DNA of 64,000 bases from RGIG4079 sp045637505 (lineage in GTDB: Bacteria; Bacteroidota; Bacteroidia; Bacteroidales; Muribaculaceae), in NCBI GenBank assembly GCA_045637505.1, contig JAZTZO010000046.1:1-64000 (forward strand), read 5' to 3'. Position 1 is the first letter of the stretch; every line of letters starts with the position of its first letter. The translations under genes were made by a program, and so were the position numbers. The notes beneath the pieces were generated by a model, which was not told the origin of the DNA, did no database searches, and saw only the letters and a list, made by a program, of their open reading frames with translations. Shown here piece by piece: positions 42,386-51,854 of the stretch.

Positions 42386-43357
42386 TTAGAATGCCGATGG
42401 TTTGAGGCGAAGGCCCACACGCTCTTGAAGGCCAAAGAGTAGGTTCATATTGTGAACGGCTTGACCCGATGCTCCTTTCACAAGGTTGTCAATAACCGAT
42501 GTGATGAGCAATTTACCATCAACCTTTTCAAGGTGAAGAATACATTTATTGGTATTTACCACATCTTTCAAGTCGGGAGCTTTGTCGGTTACGAATGTAA
42601 AGTTGTGGTCTTCGTAATATTCATCATATAGTTTCTTGATTTCATCGAGTTCTATTGGGCAATCCATATATACGATAGCCATGATGCCACGAGAGAAACA
42701 TCCACGCACCGGAATGAAATTAATATCGGCTGCAAAACTATTTTGCAACGATTTGAGCGATTGTTTAATCTCGGCAAGATGTTGATGCTTAAATGGCTTA
42801 TAGATTGACACATTGTCGTTGCGCCAAGAGAAGTGAGATGTTGCCGATGGCTTCACACCTGCACCAGTTGAACCAGTAATTGCTGTAACATGAATGTCGC
42901 TGTTAAGCATCAAGTTTTTAGCCAATGGGAGAAGTGCCAATTGTATAGCCGTAGCAAAACAACCTGGATTAGCCACACGCGTAGCTCCACGCACAATGCG
43001 TTTGCGATTCAACTCGGGCAACCCATACACAAACTCATGGCTACCATCTTCGATGCGATAGTCGGTCGAAAGGTCGATGATGCGAAGTTCTTGAGGCACT
43101 TCGTGACTCTCCATAAATTTGCGAGTTTCGCCATGAGGAGTACAACAGAAGAGCACATCGATTTCCTCCCAAGGAGTTTGGTCGGTAAACACGAGGTCGG
43201 TTTCACCAATGAGTCCTTGATGCACATTTGCAACCTTATTACCAGCATTACTGCTACTATTCACCCATTTTATATCCACATCGGGGTGGTTTAATAACAA
43301 GCGAAGCAACTCGCCCGCGGTATAACCAGCACCACCTATTATTCCGGCTTTAATCAT
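42386..43357 (-). CDS. argC: N-acetyl-gamma-glutamyl-phosphate reductase
   Basis: The 323-residue NADPH-dependent enzyme catalyses step three of arginine synthesis. IIGGAGYTAGELLRLLLNHP is the N-terminal nucleotide-binding motif, and the catalytic Cys lies in VANPGCFATA. The substrate His is in the TGAGVKPS...FSWRNDN region and PVRGCFSRGIMA follows. It is the last gene of the argR-GNAT-argG-pspC-argC run. Here argB, argD and argJ are absent. Confidence 0.95.
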   Translation of the reverse strand: MIKAGIIGGAGYTAGELLRLLLNHPDVDIKWVNSSSNAGNKVANVHQGLIGETDLVFTDQTPWEEIDVLFCCTPHGETRKFMESHEVPQELRIIDLSTDYRIEDGSHEFVYGLPELNRKRIVRGATRVANPGCFATAIQLALLPLAKNLMLNSDIHVTAITGSTGAGVKPSATSHFSWRNDNVSIYKPFKHQHLAEIKQSLKSLQNSFAADINFIPVRGCFSRGIMAIVYMDCPIELDEIKKLYDEYYEDHNFTFVTDKAPDLKDVVNTNKCILHLEKVDGKLLITSVIDNLVKGASGQAVHNMNLLFGLQERVGLRLKPSAF

Positions 43358-43359
43358 AA

Positions 43360-43563
43360 TTATCTTATTTGATTTCTTCTTTCAGGTATAATCAACAACA
43401 ATATCAAATAGGCCAATGCGCCCGAGAATGCAGTGCAGAATGTAAGTATTACATATATTGCACGCACTACAGTGGGGTCAACACCAAAATACTCGGCGAT
43501 ACCTCCACAAATACCACATAATATTTTGTTGGTCGAACTTCTATATAATCGTTTATCGTTCAT
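43360..43563 (-). CDS. PspC-domain protein
   Basis: The 67-residue membrane protein consists of a single PspC domain. RLYRSSTNKILCGICGGIAE matches the start of the family, GVDPTVVRAIYVILTF the first half of the membrane segment, and a second hydrophobic stretch follows (ALAYLILLLIIP). It lies 2 bases before argC and 18 bases after argG inside the arginine operon. A link with arginine metabolism is not evident; position and spacing alone suggest co-expression. Confidence 0.9.
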   Translation of the reverse strand: MNDKRLYRSSTNKILCGICGGIAEYFGVDPTVVRAIYVILTFCTAFSGALAYLILLLIIPERRNQIR

Positions 43564-43581
43564 TGATTATGACCTTTTGAT

Positions 43582-44784
43582 TTAGATTTGTTCGTCGTTA
43601 TGGTTAGCATAATACGCACGAAGAGCAGTAGCCGATACTTTGATGAAACCTTTGGCATCATCGGCAGTCCAACCCTTTTGAGTTTCGCCATATTCGCCAA
43701 ATTTATTTTTCACCAAGTCGTCTTTACTTTCAACGCCTACTGTAGAGAAACCAAGCGGACGAAGTTCGAGAATTGCTGTACCATTCACATTGCGTTGTGA
43801 ATTTTCGAGCATAGCCTCAATGTCGCGCATCACTGGTTCAAGATATTGGCTTTCGTGAAGGAACATTCCATACCATGTAGCCACTTGGTCTTTCCAATAT
43901 TGTTGCCATTTACTCAAAGTATATTTTTCGAGGAAACGGTGAGCGCCAATGATGAGCATAGGAGCTGCGGCTTCAAAACCTACGCGGCCCTTGATACCGA
44001 TAATAGTATCACCCACGTGCATATCACGACCCACACCATATGCAGCACCAATCTCTTCTACTTTTTGAATCGCTTCGATAGGATCATCGTAACGCACATC
44101 GTTAACGGCTTTCAATTCACCTTTTTCAAAAGTGAGACGGAGTTGTTCGGTACCTTCTTTTTCGCAGTGTTTGAGATATGCACTTTCGGGAAGGCCTTGA
44201 GCCGAGTCGAGGATTTCACCACCACAGATTGATGTACCCCAAAGACCTACGTTGTAGCTATATTTGAGTTTAGTAAAATCGGCAGCAAAACCATTTTTAT
44301 TGAGATAGTCAATCTCTTCTTGGCGAGAAAGATTGTTGTCGCGAGTGAGAGTAATGATTTCCACACCTGGTGCCATTACAAGGAAAGTCATATCGAAACG
44401 AATTTGGTCATTACCTGCACCAGTTGAACCGTGAGCAATAGCATCGGCTCCGATTTCGTTTGCATAACGAGCAATAGCAATAGCTTGGAAAATGCGTTCA
44501 GAACTTACCGAGATAGGATATGTGCCATTACGCAACACATTACCATAAACCATATATTTAAGGCTCTTTTCGTAATATTCACGAGTTACATCGAGCGTCA
44601 CATATTTTGTTGCACCAAGTTTATATGCATTTTCTTCATTTGTTGCAAGTTGTTCGGGGCTAAAACCACCTGTATTGGCACAAGCAGCATATACTTCATA
44701 ACCCATTTCTTTTGCAAGATACATCACAGTGTATGAGGTATCAAGACCTCCACTAAATGCAACTACTACTTTTTTCTTTCCCAT
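43582..44784 (-). CDS. argG: Argininosuccinate synthase
   Basis: 400 residues from ATG 44784 (MGKKKVVVAF). A longer frame to 44814 would start with TTG and is not supported. The ATP-pyrophosphatase P-loop AFSGGLDTS, the citrulline/aspartate-site segment HGSTGAGNDQIRFD, and YSYNVGLWGTSICGGEI are characteristic. The enzyme joins citrulline and aspartate using ATP. It sits between the GNAT gene and the pspC gene in the arginine operon. Confidence 0.95.
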   Translation of the reverse strand: MGKKKVVVAFSGGLDTSYTVMYLAKEMGYEVYAACANTGGFSPEQLATNEENAYKLGATKYVTLDVTREYYEKSLKYMVYGNVLRNGTYPISVSSERIFQAIAIARYANEIGADAIAHGSTGAGNDQIRFDMTFLVMAPGVEIITLTRDNNLSRQEEIDYLNKNGFAADFTKLKYSYNVGLWGTSICGGEILDSAQGLPESAYLKHCEKEGTEQLRLTFEKGELKAVNDVRYDDPIEAIQKVEEIGAAYGVGRDMHVGDTIIGIKGRVGFEAAAPMLIIGAHRFLEKYTLSKWQQYWKDQVATWYGMFLHESQYLEPVMRDIEAMLENSQRNVNGTAILELRPLGFSTVGVESKDDLVKNKFGEYGETQKGWTADDAKGFIKVSATALRAYYANHNDEQI

Positions 44785-44817
44785 TTTTATTATCTTTTTT
44801 TCTTTATTATTCAATTA

Positions 44818-45408
44818 TTAATCTTCATCATCGACATCATTAGTGAGACTATAACGATGATATTGAGTTTCTTTAGGGTCATACAACAATCCCACGCATA
44901 GGCATTTGTGACCACCATTGCGTTGTAGTATGTCATAGTTCACACAACTTTCACAACCTTTCCAAAATGCAGGATCGGTAGTTAGTTGGTCAAATGTTAC
45001 AGGACGATAGCCTAATTCAAAATTCATTTTCATCACAGCAGCACCTGTGGTCAATGAAAAGATTTTTGCATCGGGATACATCTCGCGCGAAAGTTTAAAA
45101 ATGCGACGTTTGATGCGAGTTGCCAAGCCTAATCCTCTAAATTTATCGGCCACGATGAGCCCCGAGTTAGCAACAAACTCTTTGTTGCTCCAACTCTCTA
45201 TATAACTAAATCCCGCAAATTCGCCATTGCAAAGGGCAACCACGGCTTTGCGTTCAAGCATTTTTTGTTTCACATATTCAGGAGAGCGCTTTGCAATACC
45301 GGTGCCACGCACTTTTGCTGCGCGATTAATAGTGTCGAGAATTTCATCGACATATTTCACATGCTCCTCTGAAGCGACTACTACTTCTATTTTATTAGAG
45401 TCCTCCAT
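44818..45408 (-). CDS. GNAT family N-acetyltransferase in the arginine operon
   Basis: The 196-residue acetyltransferase has the GNAT acetyl-CoA loop in NSGLIVADKFRGLGLATRIKR (R-G-x-G-x-A), preceded by a substrate strand AGFSYIESW. A Cys/His-containing C-terminus includes the ESCVNYDILQRNGGHKCLC region. Genes of this type regularly lie between argR and argG in Bacteroidetes, where an acetyltransferase step of arginine synthesis has been suggested; this is inference. Gaps are 33 bases to argG and 44 bases from argR. Confidence 0.85.
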   Translation of the reverse strand: MEDSNKIEVVVASEEHVKYVDEILDTINRAAKVRGTGIAKRSPEYVKQKMLERKAVVALCNGEFAGFSYIESWSNKEFVANSGLIVADKFRGLGLATRIKRRIFKLSREMYPDAKIFSLTTGAAVMKMNFELGYRPVTFDQLTTDPAFWKGCESCVNYDILQRNGGHKCLCVGLLYDPKETQYHRYSLTNDVDDED

Positions 45409-45452
45409 TTCTTCAAATATATACCTTATTATACTATTGTTAGGATTAAAAA

Positions 45453-45983
45453 TTACACCTCTTCGGCCTCATTCCCAAGAAATTGTGCTTTTGCTGCATC
45501 AAGCACCGATTGTGGGAGGAATGACTGAAAAAGCTCATATAAGTCTCTACGACTTGATGTTTCGTTTACCACTGCAAATACTGTATCAGCGCCAGGAATC
45601 GTACCTAAAATGTGATGCGACTCAAGCATATCAAGGTCGTAGGCCAACCCACTCGCATATCCGTTGCGTGTTTTGATTACAACCAAATTGCCCGACACAC
45701 TCAACGACAATGCTGCAGGATGCAACGATGACTGCACTGTATTTTGTACTTTTGCAAAAGGCTCATTACTCATGCGATGAGCGTCGGCAATAATATATCG
45801 ATAGCCTCCCATATCGGTTGCTATCTTTGTAGTACGCAACATTTTCAAATCGCGTGAGAGAGTTGCTTGTGTTACAATATAGCCTCGAATAGCTAACTGT
45901 TTTGATAATTCTTCTTGACTCCCTATGCAGTTATGCGTGAGAATGTCAACAATAACTGGCAATCGAGATTTTCTCTTTTTCAT
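45453..45983 (-). CDS. argR: Arginine repressor
   Basis: 176 residues, somewhat longer than the usual 150-157. The N-terminal winged helix has the DNA-contact motif TQATLSRDLKML. The C-terminal hexamerisation and arginine-binding domain contains GTIPGADTVFAVV, where the first of the two usual adjacent acidic residues (GDDT in E. coli) is Ala. ArgR binds ARG boxes when arginine is plentiful. A likely ARG box overlaps its own promoter at 46024-46042, so it probably controls itself and the following argG and argC. Confidence 0.93.
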   Translation of the reverse strand: MKKRKSRLPVIVDILTHNCIGSQEELSKQLAIRGYIVTQATLSRDLKMLRTTKIATDMGGYRYIIADAHRMSNEPFAKVQNTVQSSLHPAALSLSVSGNLVVIKTRNGYASGLAYDLDMLESHHILGTIPGADTVFAVVNETSSRRDLYELFQSFLPQSVLDAAKAQFLGNEAEEV

Positions 45984-46006
45984 AATAACGACTATTAATT
46001 TCTATG

Positions 46007-46014
46007 CAAAGATA
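46007..46014 (-). promoter_or_regulatory. Promoter -7 element of the arginine operon
   Basis: TATCTTTG on the minus strand, 24 bases upstream of the argR ATG. Confidence 0.7.
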
Positions 46015-46023
46015 CTACTTAAT

Positions 46024-46042
46024 ATTGAATAAAAATAGAAAA
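46024..46042 (-). promoter_or_regulatory. Candidate ARG box (ArgR operator)
   Basis: On the plus strand the site reads ATTGAATAAAAATAGAAA. Eleven bases (TGAATAAAAAT) agree with the half-site core of the E. coli/Bacillus ARG box. It lies where the -33 box of the argR promoter should be, the position expected for autorepression. A second AT-rich palindrome-like stretch follows at about 46044-46060. Confidence 0.5.
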
Positions 46043-46134
46043 CGCATAAATATTTAATTGTTTCGCAATTTTTTCGCATAAAAAAGGGATAGAACTTAAT
46101 CTACCCCTCTCAACATATGACATTAGTTATTATA

Positions 46135-47661
46135 TCATTTTTTGATATTTTCAACGCCAGCGAGAACGCGTTTCACGGTCTCTTCTTTACCAATAAGTTC
46201 GGTGATGTCAAACATATGTGGACCCTTACATTCGCCTACTACCGTAAGACGGAATGCATTCATCACATTACCCATGTGATAACCCTTTTCGGTAATCCAT
46301 CCAAGCACTGCAGGCTCGGCAGCTGCACATGAGAAATCTTCAAGACCACGAAGCACTTCAACAAGCTCGGTCATCACTGCAGGAGAATCTTCTTTCCAGC
46401 GTTTTTTTACTGCTTTTTCTTCATATTTGGTAGGAGCAACGAAAAGGAATGATGTTACATCCCAAAGGTCACGCACAAAGTTTACACGATCTTTAACCAT
46501 CGAAACTGCTCGAGTAATATATTCATCGCTATAGTTTTCTACGGCTACACCCTTTTCTACCAAGATAGGTTTAAACATTTCGGCAAGGTCGGCATCGGCT
46601 ACCTCTTGAATATATTTATGGTTAAACCACTTACCTTTTTCAAAGTCAAATTTTGCACCCGATTTTGAGCAATGATCGAGTGAGAATTTAGCGATAAGTT
46701 CGTCCATCGACATAATTTCAGTATCATCACCAGGATTCCAACCGAGCAATGCAAGGAAATTCACTACTGCTTCGGGTAGATAGCCCGATTCACGATAACC
46801 CGATGACACTTCGCCACTCTTTGGGTCGTGCCACTCAAGAGGGAACACAGGGAAACCAAGACGATCGCCATCGCGCTTGCTCAATTTGCCCTTTCCGTCG
46901 GGTTTGAGCAACAATGGAAGGTGTACAAATGCAGGCATAGTATCAGCCCATCCAAATGCTTCGTAAAGCAACACGTGCAATGGTGCAGAAGGCAACCACT
47001 CTTCGCCACGGATTACATGCGACACGAGCATCAAATGGTCGTCAACAATGTTTGCCAAGTGATATGTGGGTAGGTCATCGGCACTCTTATAAAGCACTTT
47101 ATCATCGAGCACGCTTGAGTTGATTGTTACTTTGCCACGAATCAAGTCGTTAACCACTACATCGCGACCTGGTTCAATCATGAAACGCACCACATATTTT
47201 TCGCCATCGGCAATCAGTTTATCAACCTCCTCTTTTGATAAAGAGAGAGAGTTGCGCATTGAAAGACGAGTTGAGGCATCATATTGGAAGTTTGCCACCT
47301 CTTGGCGTTTTGCATCAAGTTCTTCGGGGGTATCAAAAGCGATATAAGCCTTGCCATTGTCGAGAAGCATTTTCACATGTTCGCGATAGATATCGCGGCG
47401 TTCACTTTGCTTATAAGGACCATAGGCACCACCTTCGCTCACACCCTCATCAATCTTGATTCCAAGCCATGCGAGAGATTCATTAATATATTGTTCGGCA
47501 CCAGGAACAAAGCGTTGAGAGTCGGTATCTTCGATGCGAAGAATCATCTCACCACCATGTTGACGAGCAAACAAGTAGTTATATAACGCAGTGCGCACAC
47601 CACCGATGTGCAAAGGCCCCGTAGGCGACGGAGCAAATCTTACTCTTACCTTTTGATTCAT
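46135..47661 (-). CDS. gltX: Glutamate--tRNA ligase
   Basis: The 508-residue class I synthetase charges tRNA-Glu. The HIGH motif lies in RFAPSPTGPLHIGGVRTAL near residues 8-26, and the KMSKS-type loop is KLSKRDGDRLGFP near residue 265. GEEWLPSAPLHVLLYEAFGW between them is typical of GluRS. It is monocistronic, with a -7 element at 47691-47698 on the minus strand. Confidence 0.96.
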   Translation of the reverse strand: MNQKVRVRFAPSPTGPLHIGGVRTALYNYLFARQHGGEMILRIEDTDSQRFVPGAEQYINESLAWLGIKIDEGVSEGGAYGPYKQSERRDIYREHVKMLLDNGKAYIAFDTPEELDAKRQEVANFQYDASTRLSMRNSLSLSKEEVDKLIADGEKYVVRFMIEPGRDVVVNDLIRGKVTINSSVLDDKVLYKSADDLPTYHLANIVDDHLMLVSHVIRGEEWLPSAPLHVLLYEAFGWADTMPAFVHLPLLLKPDGKGKLSKRDGDRLGFPVFPLEWHDPKSGEVSSGYRESGYLPEAVVNFLALLGWNPGDDTEIMSMDELIAKFSLDHCSKSGAKFDFEKGKWFNHKYIQEVADADLAEMFKPILVEKGVAVENYSDEYITRAVSMVKDRVNFVRDLWDVTSFLFVAPTKYEEKAVKKRWKEDSPAVMTELVEVLRGLEDFSCAAAEPAVLGWITEKGYHMGNVMNAFRLTVVGECKGPHMFDITELIGKEETVKRVLAGVENIKK

Positions 47662-47690
47662 TTTCTTTGATATATTTTATAATACTGCTA

Positions 47691-47698
47691 CAAAGTTA
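47691..47698 (-). promoter_or_regulatory. Promoter -7 element of gltX
   Basis: TAACTTTG on the minus strand, 30 bases from the ATG at 47661. TTTG also occurs 23 bp further upstream (47725 to 47722). Confidence 0.6.
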
Positions 47699-47745
47699 CA
47701 CAAAAACCACGAATAATCACACAAACATCAAACAAATCAGCGTGC

Positions 47746-49902
47746 TTATTGTTTTGTCAAAACAACCACTGTATTGTTATAAGCTGCCGATGCATCAATA
47801 AGTTCAAGGAATTCATCCCAGTTACTTACTTGCTCAAAATAGCGGATATATCTTTCATTAATTTTGAGCGTTAATTCATTGTCTTTTACTCTTGCTTGTG
47901 CAATAAATGCGCCACATTTAGTTGTGACTGATTTATTAAGCAATTCTACACTCTCATCGGTTATAGTATAACCTTGTGGAATTTCTAATGTTATTGTATA
48001 GCGATACTGATTAGGACAATTACGAAATATATGTGATTGTCTATTCCGTTCTTCGCCTTCTACCTTACTTTGTTCTCCAATTAATTTACCGAGAGATATT
48101 ATTAAATCATTTCCAGCACGTTTTACAAGTCCATCTACCTCACAAGCCATTTCATAATCAACAGTAGGGCTATTGGGTGTAGCGCCAATTGATGATATTT
48201 TATAGTTTTTAATTACCGATGGCGTAACACCAAGCATTGTTTCTGCTTCCTCTTTGAAAAGCTCTTGCATTTTCTCTTTAATCTCAACCGAATCAATTTT
48301 CAATTTTGCACGCCATTTTTGAGGAATTTCGAGATAGTTTTCAGCGGCACGCATCCAGGCATTTTTATCAACAAGAGGAGAAGCAATTGTTTTCATTGCC
48401 CCTTTAATCGTCATGTTTCGACAAATATTTAGAACATTTTCATCATTTTCGTTAAATGAAACTTTAACATCTGATATTACCGCATTGTCAGATGCACGAG
48501 AAGATGGCAGTGTTATTATTTTGGCTTGTTGTTTATTATAATCTTCATCATTACATTTAAAAATCGCACCAGTTTCGCCAAAGTATTCTCCTGGCAATTC
48601 ACCTGGCAAGAATACAAGGTCGCCAGTAACAAAATAGCATGAATCACCGATAACGCTTATATAATCGGGTTCTTGCCAACTTAAAATCATTGGCAATGGG
48701 ACCTCATTTCTTGAATTTGCAACTCCAACATTTACATCATCTTTTATCCCCAATTTTTTCAATACCTGAGCAAAATATAATGGCATTGTCATTGACGAAT
48801 GTGACTTATCATCACGCAATCCCGAATAAAATGTTGCCACCCAAGCTGCATCTATAATCTGACGACGAGTAGCCTCAGGATGCATTTTTTTATAATTTTC
48901 CGCATAGTCTATCGCATCTAAAACAATATCTTTTGTAAGGACTTCAGTCATATCGGTCAAGACATTAGAAATATCTTGATAATAGGAGTTAGCTGGCAAT
49001 CCACAATACACACCTATACGTGCACTTTTGGGTTTATACACCAACGATCCTCGTTGATTATTCATTATATACATCTTAATAAATGGAAATTGTCGTTTAG
49101 GCGACATCCAATTACCCGATTCTCGTTTCGGGATATTGACTGCTTCAACTCCTAATATACGTGTTTGATCCTTTGCAATAAAACCTGTCAACAATGGGGC
49201 ACCATTATAATTGCGATATTCAACAGTCAATTCAGGATCTATGCTACAATGGATTTTGTAAAACATCATTGGATATTGACGAGAAAACGAAAATACCAAT
49301 GGGTCTAAATCAAATTCATCAAGCCACACCTCATCATAATAGAAATACTCCAACACATCGCCTGGCTCAAGCCCAGGGATAGCCACAATTCGCTCTACAG
49401 TTTTTTCTTTTTTGCCCTCTTTTACATCAAAAGCGTTTCTGCAATCTACATCTATAACATCGCCATTAGGTTTGATTACTCGTGCGCCAAATGCTGATGA
49501 TGTATATTGATAAGAATAGCCACTTATTTCTTCTTCTCCATCAACCGACATATTGAATTCAGAATAATCCTCAACAGCTTTTTTGTCATTGAGTTTAATC
49601 ATTACTCTTGATATTGACTTCATGTCAATCGCGCTGGTATAGGCCTTTCCATAATGCGAATATTTATTAACATTGAGTTGCTGCACTCGTTTCACTTCAA
49701 CATTGCGATATGCCGCAATTATTACTGCCGACTCATTACCATATAAACTATCAGGGATTTCCGTTTTCGCATTAAAATCCGACAATTCCAATCCCCACAC
49801 CTTTTCAGCTGCTTTTCTAAAAAACTTTGCATCATATTTAGCCGACATCGAAAATACCGATACTAATATAATCGCAATAGTTGTCAAAATATTTTTTTTC
49901 AT
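47746..49902 (-). CDS. Secreted DUF3857/transglutaminase-like protein, apparently catalytically dead
   Basis: 718 residues with a signal peptide (MKKNILTTIAIILVSVFSMSA). The N-terminal half is DUF3857-like (PF12969): GARVIKPNGDVIDVD, IPGLEPGDVLEYFYYDE. Where a transglutaminase core is expected (about 340-440), the three catalytic positions seem lost when aligned by eye with the neighbouring paralogue. The Cys region GDCKGKSM corresponds to DDKSHSSM (Asp365), the His region to EPDYISV (Asp413) and the Asp region to VTGDLVF (Thr426). A C-terminal beta domain follows. It is encoded 9 bases after the 49912-51738 gene, so the two are surely co-expressed. A binding or scaffold role is likely. Confidence 0.75.
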   Translation of the reverse strand: MKKNILTTIAIILVSVFSMSAKYDAKFFRKAAEKVWGLELSDFNAKTEIPDSLYGNESAVIIAAYRNVEVKRVQQLNVNKYSHYGKAYTSAIDMKSISRVMIKLNDKKAVEDYSEFNMSVDGEEEISGYSYQYTSSAFGARVIKPNGDVIDVDCRNAFDVKEGKKEKTVERIVAIPGLEPGDVLEYFYYDEVWLDEFDLDPLVFSFSRQYPMMFYKIHCSIDPELTVEYRNYNGAPLLTGFIAKDQTRILGVEAVNIPKRESGNWMSPKRQFPFIKMYIMNNQRGSLVYKPKSARIGVYCGLPANSYYQDISNVLTDMTEVLTKDIVLDAIDYAENYKKMHPEATRRQIIDAAWVATFYSGLRDDKSHSSMTMPLYFAQVLKKLGIKDDVNVGVANSRNEVPLPMILSWQEPDYISVIGDSCYFVTGDLVFLPGELPGEYFGETGAIFKCNDEDYNKQQAKIITLPSSRASDNAVISDVKVSFNENDENVLNICRNMTIKGAMKTIASPLVDKNAWMRAAENYLEIPQKWRAKLKIDSVEIKEKMQELFKEEAETMLGVTPSVIKNYKISSIGATPNSPTVDYEMACEVDGLVKRAGNDLIISLGKLIGEQSKVEGEERNRQSHIFRNCPNQYRYTITLEIPQGYTITDESVELLNKSVTTKCGAFIAQARVKDNELTLKINERYIRYFEQVSNWDEFLELIDASAAYNNTVVVLTKQ

Positions 49903-49911
49903 GACCGATAT

Positions 49912-51738
49912 CTATTTAAGTGTTAATACTATTTGTTCCCTATTTTTTTGATTAAACTCTCTCACTAATTTATTCCAAGTTAATGCATCACTAAGTGCAA
50001 TCGTTATATTCTTCAACTCAACATACGCACTGCACTTTATCAATTCGCCCTCCATATCATAAACGATTGATGCACTAAACCACTCGTTATTGACCTCATA
50101 TTTTTCGGGAAGTGATTCCACTTTATACCCCTCTGGCACCTCTATCAATACCTCATTCTCACATCTATTACGATAAGGCAATAATATATCACGTTTGCGA
50201 GTTTTCAAATCATATACATTTAACAAATGACTTCGCAAAGGCATTAAATCTACATATATTTTTCCATTTACAATATTACATGCATCTATTTCATCAACCT
50301 GAGCTGATATTTGCACTGAATCAGATTGTGTAGAATACCCCTCAATCTTTTCATTATCTACATTTACGTTAACTTTAGGATAAACAACAATTTTTGATAA
50401 TAAATCTGCTTGATTTGATGCATCTACATCATGATATGTAGCACACATTGCCATTTTATCAATCCCTTTTAGAGTGCGACTTATTTCGCCTACCAAACTA
50501 TTGTTTACTATCCGATAAGTAGCAATGGTCTTATCCAAATTCATATTTGGAGATTGAATAGGCACAGTTTTCAATAAATAACTATCCCCGTTTTCAATCA
50601 TTGCCTCTCGCCCTTGGATTGAAGAATGATAAATTCCTAATGGAAGATATGATGCTGTGCCATCAAGATATAATATCGAATCTCCTTTAACAACTGCACA
50701 TATCATGTGATTACCCGATGCCAATGTTGGCACTTCGCTCCATGTCGCTCCAACGTCATTTGTCCCAATCCACACCAATCGAGCATCAAAACCCACTGCA
50801 ATTAGCATCTGTTTCAACAACATTGACTTGCCCTTACAATCGCCATAACGTTTTCGCAACACCTCACTTGCGAGATCGGGGCGTGTTCCGTATTCTCCAT
50901 GTTCTACTGCGATGTATCTTATTCTGTCTTGTACCCACGCTAAAATATTTCTTATTTTTTCTTCTTCATTAGCACAATCCGATGTAATTTCCACAGCTTG
51001 AGCTTTTACCTTTTCTAATGCTAAATCTTGCGTAGTTGTTAATCCATGAAGGTGTTGATATAAGTCGCCCAATGTAGGGTATTGCCCAATAATATAAATT
51101 CGTGGAATAACTGTTGACGCCTCGGGGCAGTCCTCCTCTTCTTTTGGGGCATTCATTTCGGTCATTTCATACACATATATTTTAGCACCCTTTTTACCAT
51201 TTTCTATTCGTCGAGAGATATTGGAGGTAAACGATTTCTCCACAATCTTAATTTTATCAACTAAAGATTGTGGCACCTCAATTTTTACAGTTTTTGACTT
51301 TACATCATGAATCTCTGGGAAACACACCTCTGCAAAATGTTCTGCTTTTGTATATGTTTTTTCAAAAACTGCCTTTACTGGTTTCCCGACTTTTTTGATC
51401 GGAACAACAATGAAACACACCTTTGAATCGTTGTAAAAAATATCTTCGGGAATCCAATGGCGATACTCTGCCGAGGCTCCTGGTGCCGAGGCTTTATTTA
51501 TTTTAGTATAATCGTCATAAAATTCAAGAGCCAATGCATGCCCTTCGGTGCGTGTTGCCTCAAAACATATCTCTTTGCATGATTTTACTTCCGATATCGC
51601 CTTACCATCTTTTGTTGCTTTAATTTTGTAATACTCCTCACAAGAGGAAATTACTATATTGGCATCTGAGGCATAGACTTCTTGTGAAATCATCGCAATA
51701 ATTAGTATGATACAAAATTTCCAAATTAGCCTTAGCAT
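49912..51738 (-). CDS. Secreted DUF3857/transglutaminase-like protein
   Basis: 608 residues with a signal peptide (MLRLIWKFCIILIIAMISQEVYA, first ~23 residues). The N-terminal half is a DUF3857-type beta region. A transglutaminase-like core (about 245-365) has an apparently complete triad: Cys301 in RYGDCKGKSML, His344 in SGNHMICAV and Asp359 in YLDGT. The preceding ILAWVQDRIRYIAVEHGEYG is the usual helix before the catalytic Cys in this family. A C-terminal beta domain follows. Such proteins are common in Bacteroidetes, usually with unknown substrate. It has a consensus promoter and is followed by its pseudo-enzyme paralogue. Confidence 0.8.
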   Translation of the reverse strand: MLRLIWKFCIILIIAMISQEVYASDANIVISSCEEYYKIKATKDGKAISEVKSCKEICFEATRTEGHALALEFYDDYTKINKASAPGASAEYRHWIPEDIFYNDSKVCFIVVPIKKVGKPVKAVFEKTYTKAEHFAEVCFPEIHDVKSKTVKIEVPQSLVDKIKIVEKSFTSNISRRIENGKKGAKIYVYEMTEMNAPKEEEDCPEASTVIPRIYIIGQYPTLGDLYQHLHGLTTTQDLALEKVKAQAVEITSDCANEEEKIRNILAWVQDRIRYIAVEHGEYGTRPDLASEVLRKRYGDCKGKSMLLKQMLIAVGFDARLVWIGTNDVGATWSEVPTLASGNHMICAVVKGDSILYLDGTASYLPLGIYHSSIQGREAMIENGDSYLLKTVPIQSPNMNLDKTIATYRIVNNSLVGEISRTLKGIDKMAMCATYHDVDASNQADLLSKIVVYPKVNVNVDNEKIEGYSTQSDSVQISAQVDEIDACNIVNGKIYVDLMPLRSHLLNVYDLKTRKRDILLPYRNRCENEVLIEVPEGYKVESLPEKYEVNNEWFSASIVYDMEGELIKCSAYVELKNITIALSDALTWNKLVREFNQKNREQIVLTLK

Positions 51739-51769
51739 AATGTTTTTTCAATTAGTATGATTTCAAATA

Positions 51770-51800
51770 CAAACTTATACAAATTACCTCTAAAATCAAA
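51770..51800 (-). promoter_or_regulatory. Promoter of the DUF3857 pair
   Basis: On the minus strand TTTG (51800 to 51797) and TAAGTTTG (51777 to 51770) are 19 bp apart: a full consensus promoter. Confidence 0.7.
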
Positions 51801-51854
51801 GCATATTTCAAAATTTATATCTCTTTAAGGATAAAATCAGTCATCCCAATTTAG

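Noticed and set aside
44785..44814. Upstream extension of argG
   Set aside because: The codon at 44814 is TTG and the extra ten residues are A-rich leader; ATG 44784 gives the standard N-terminus.
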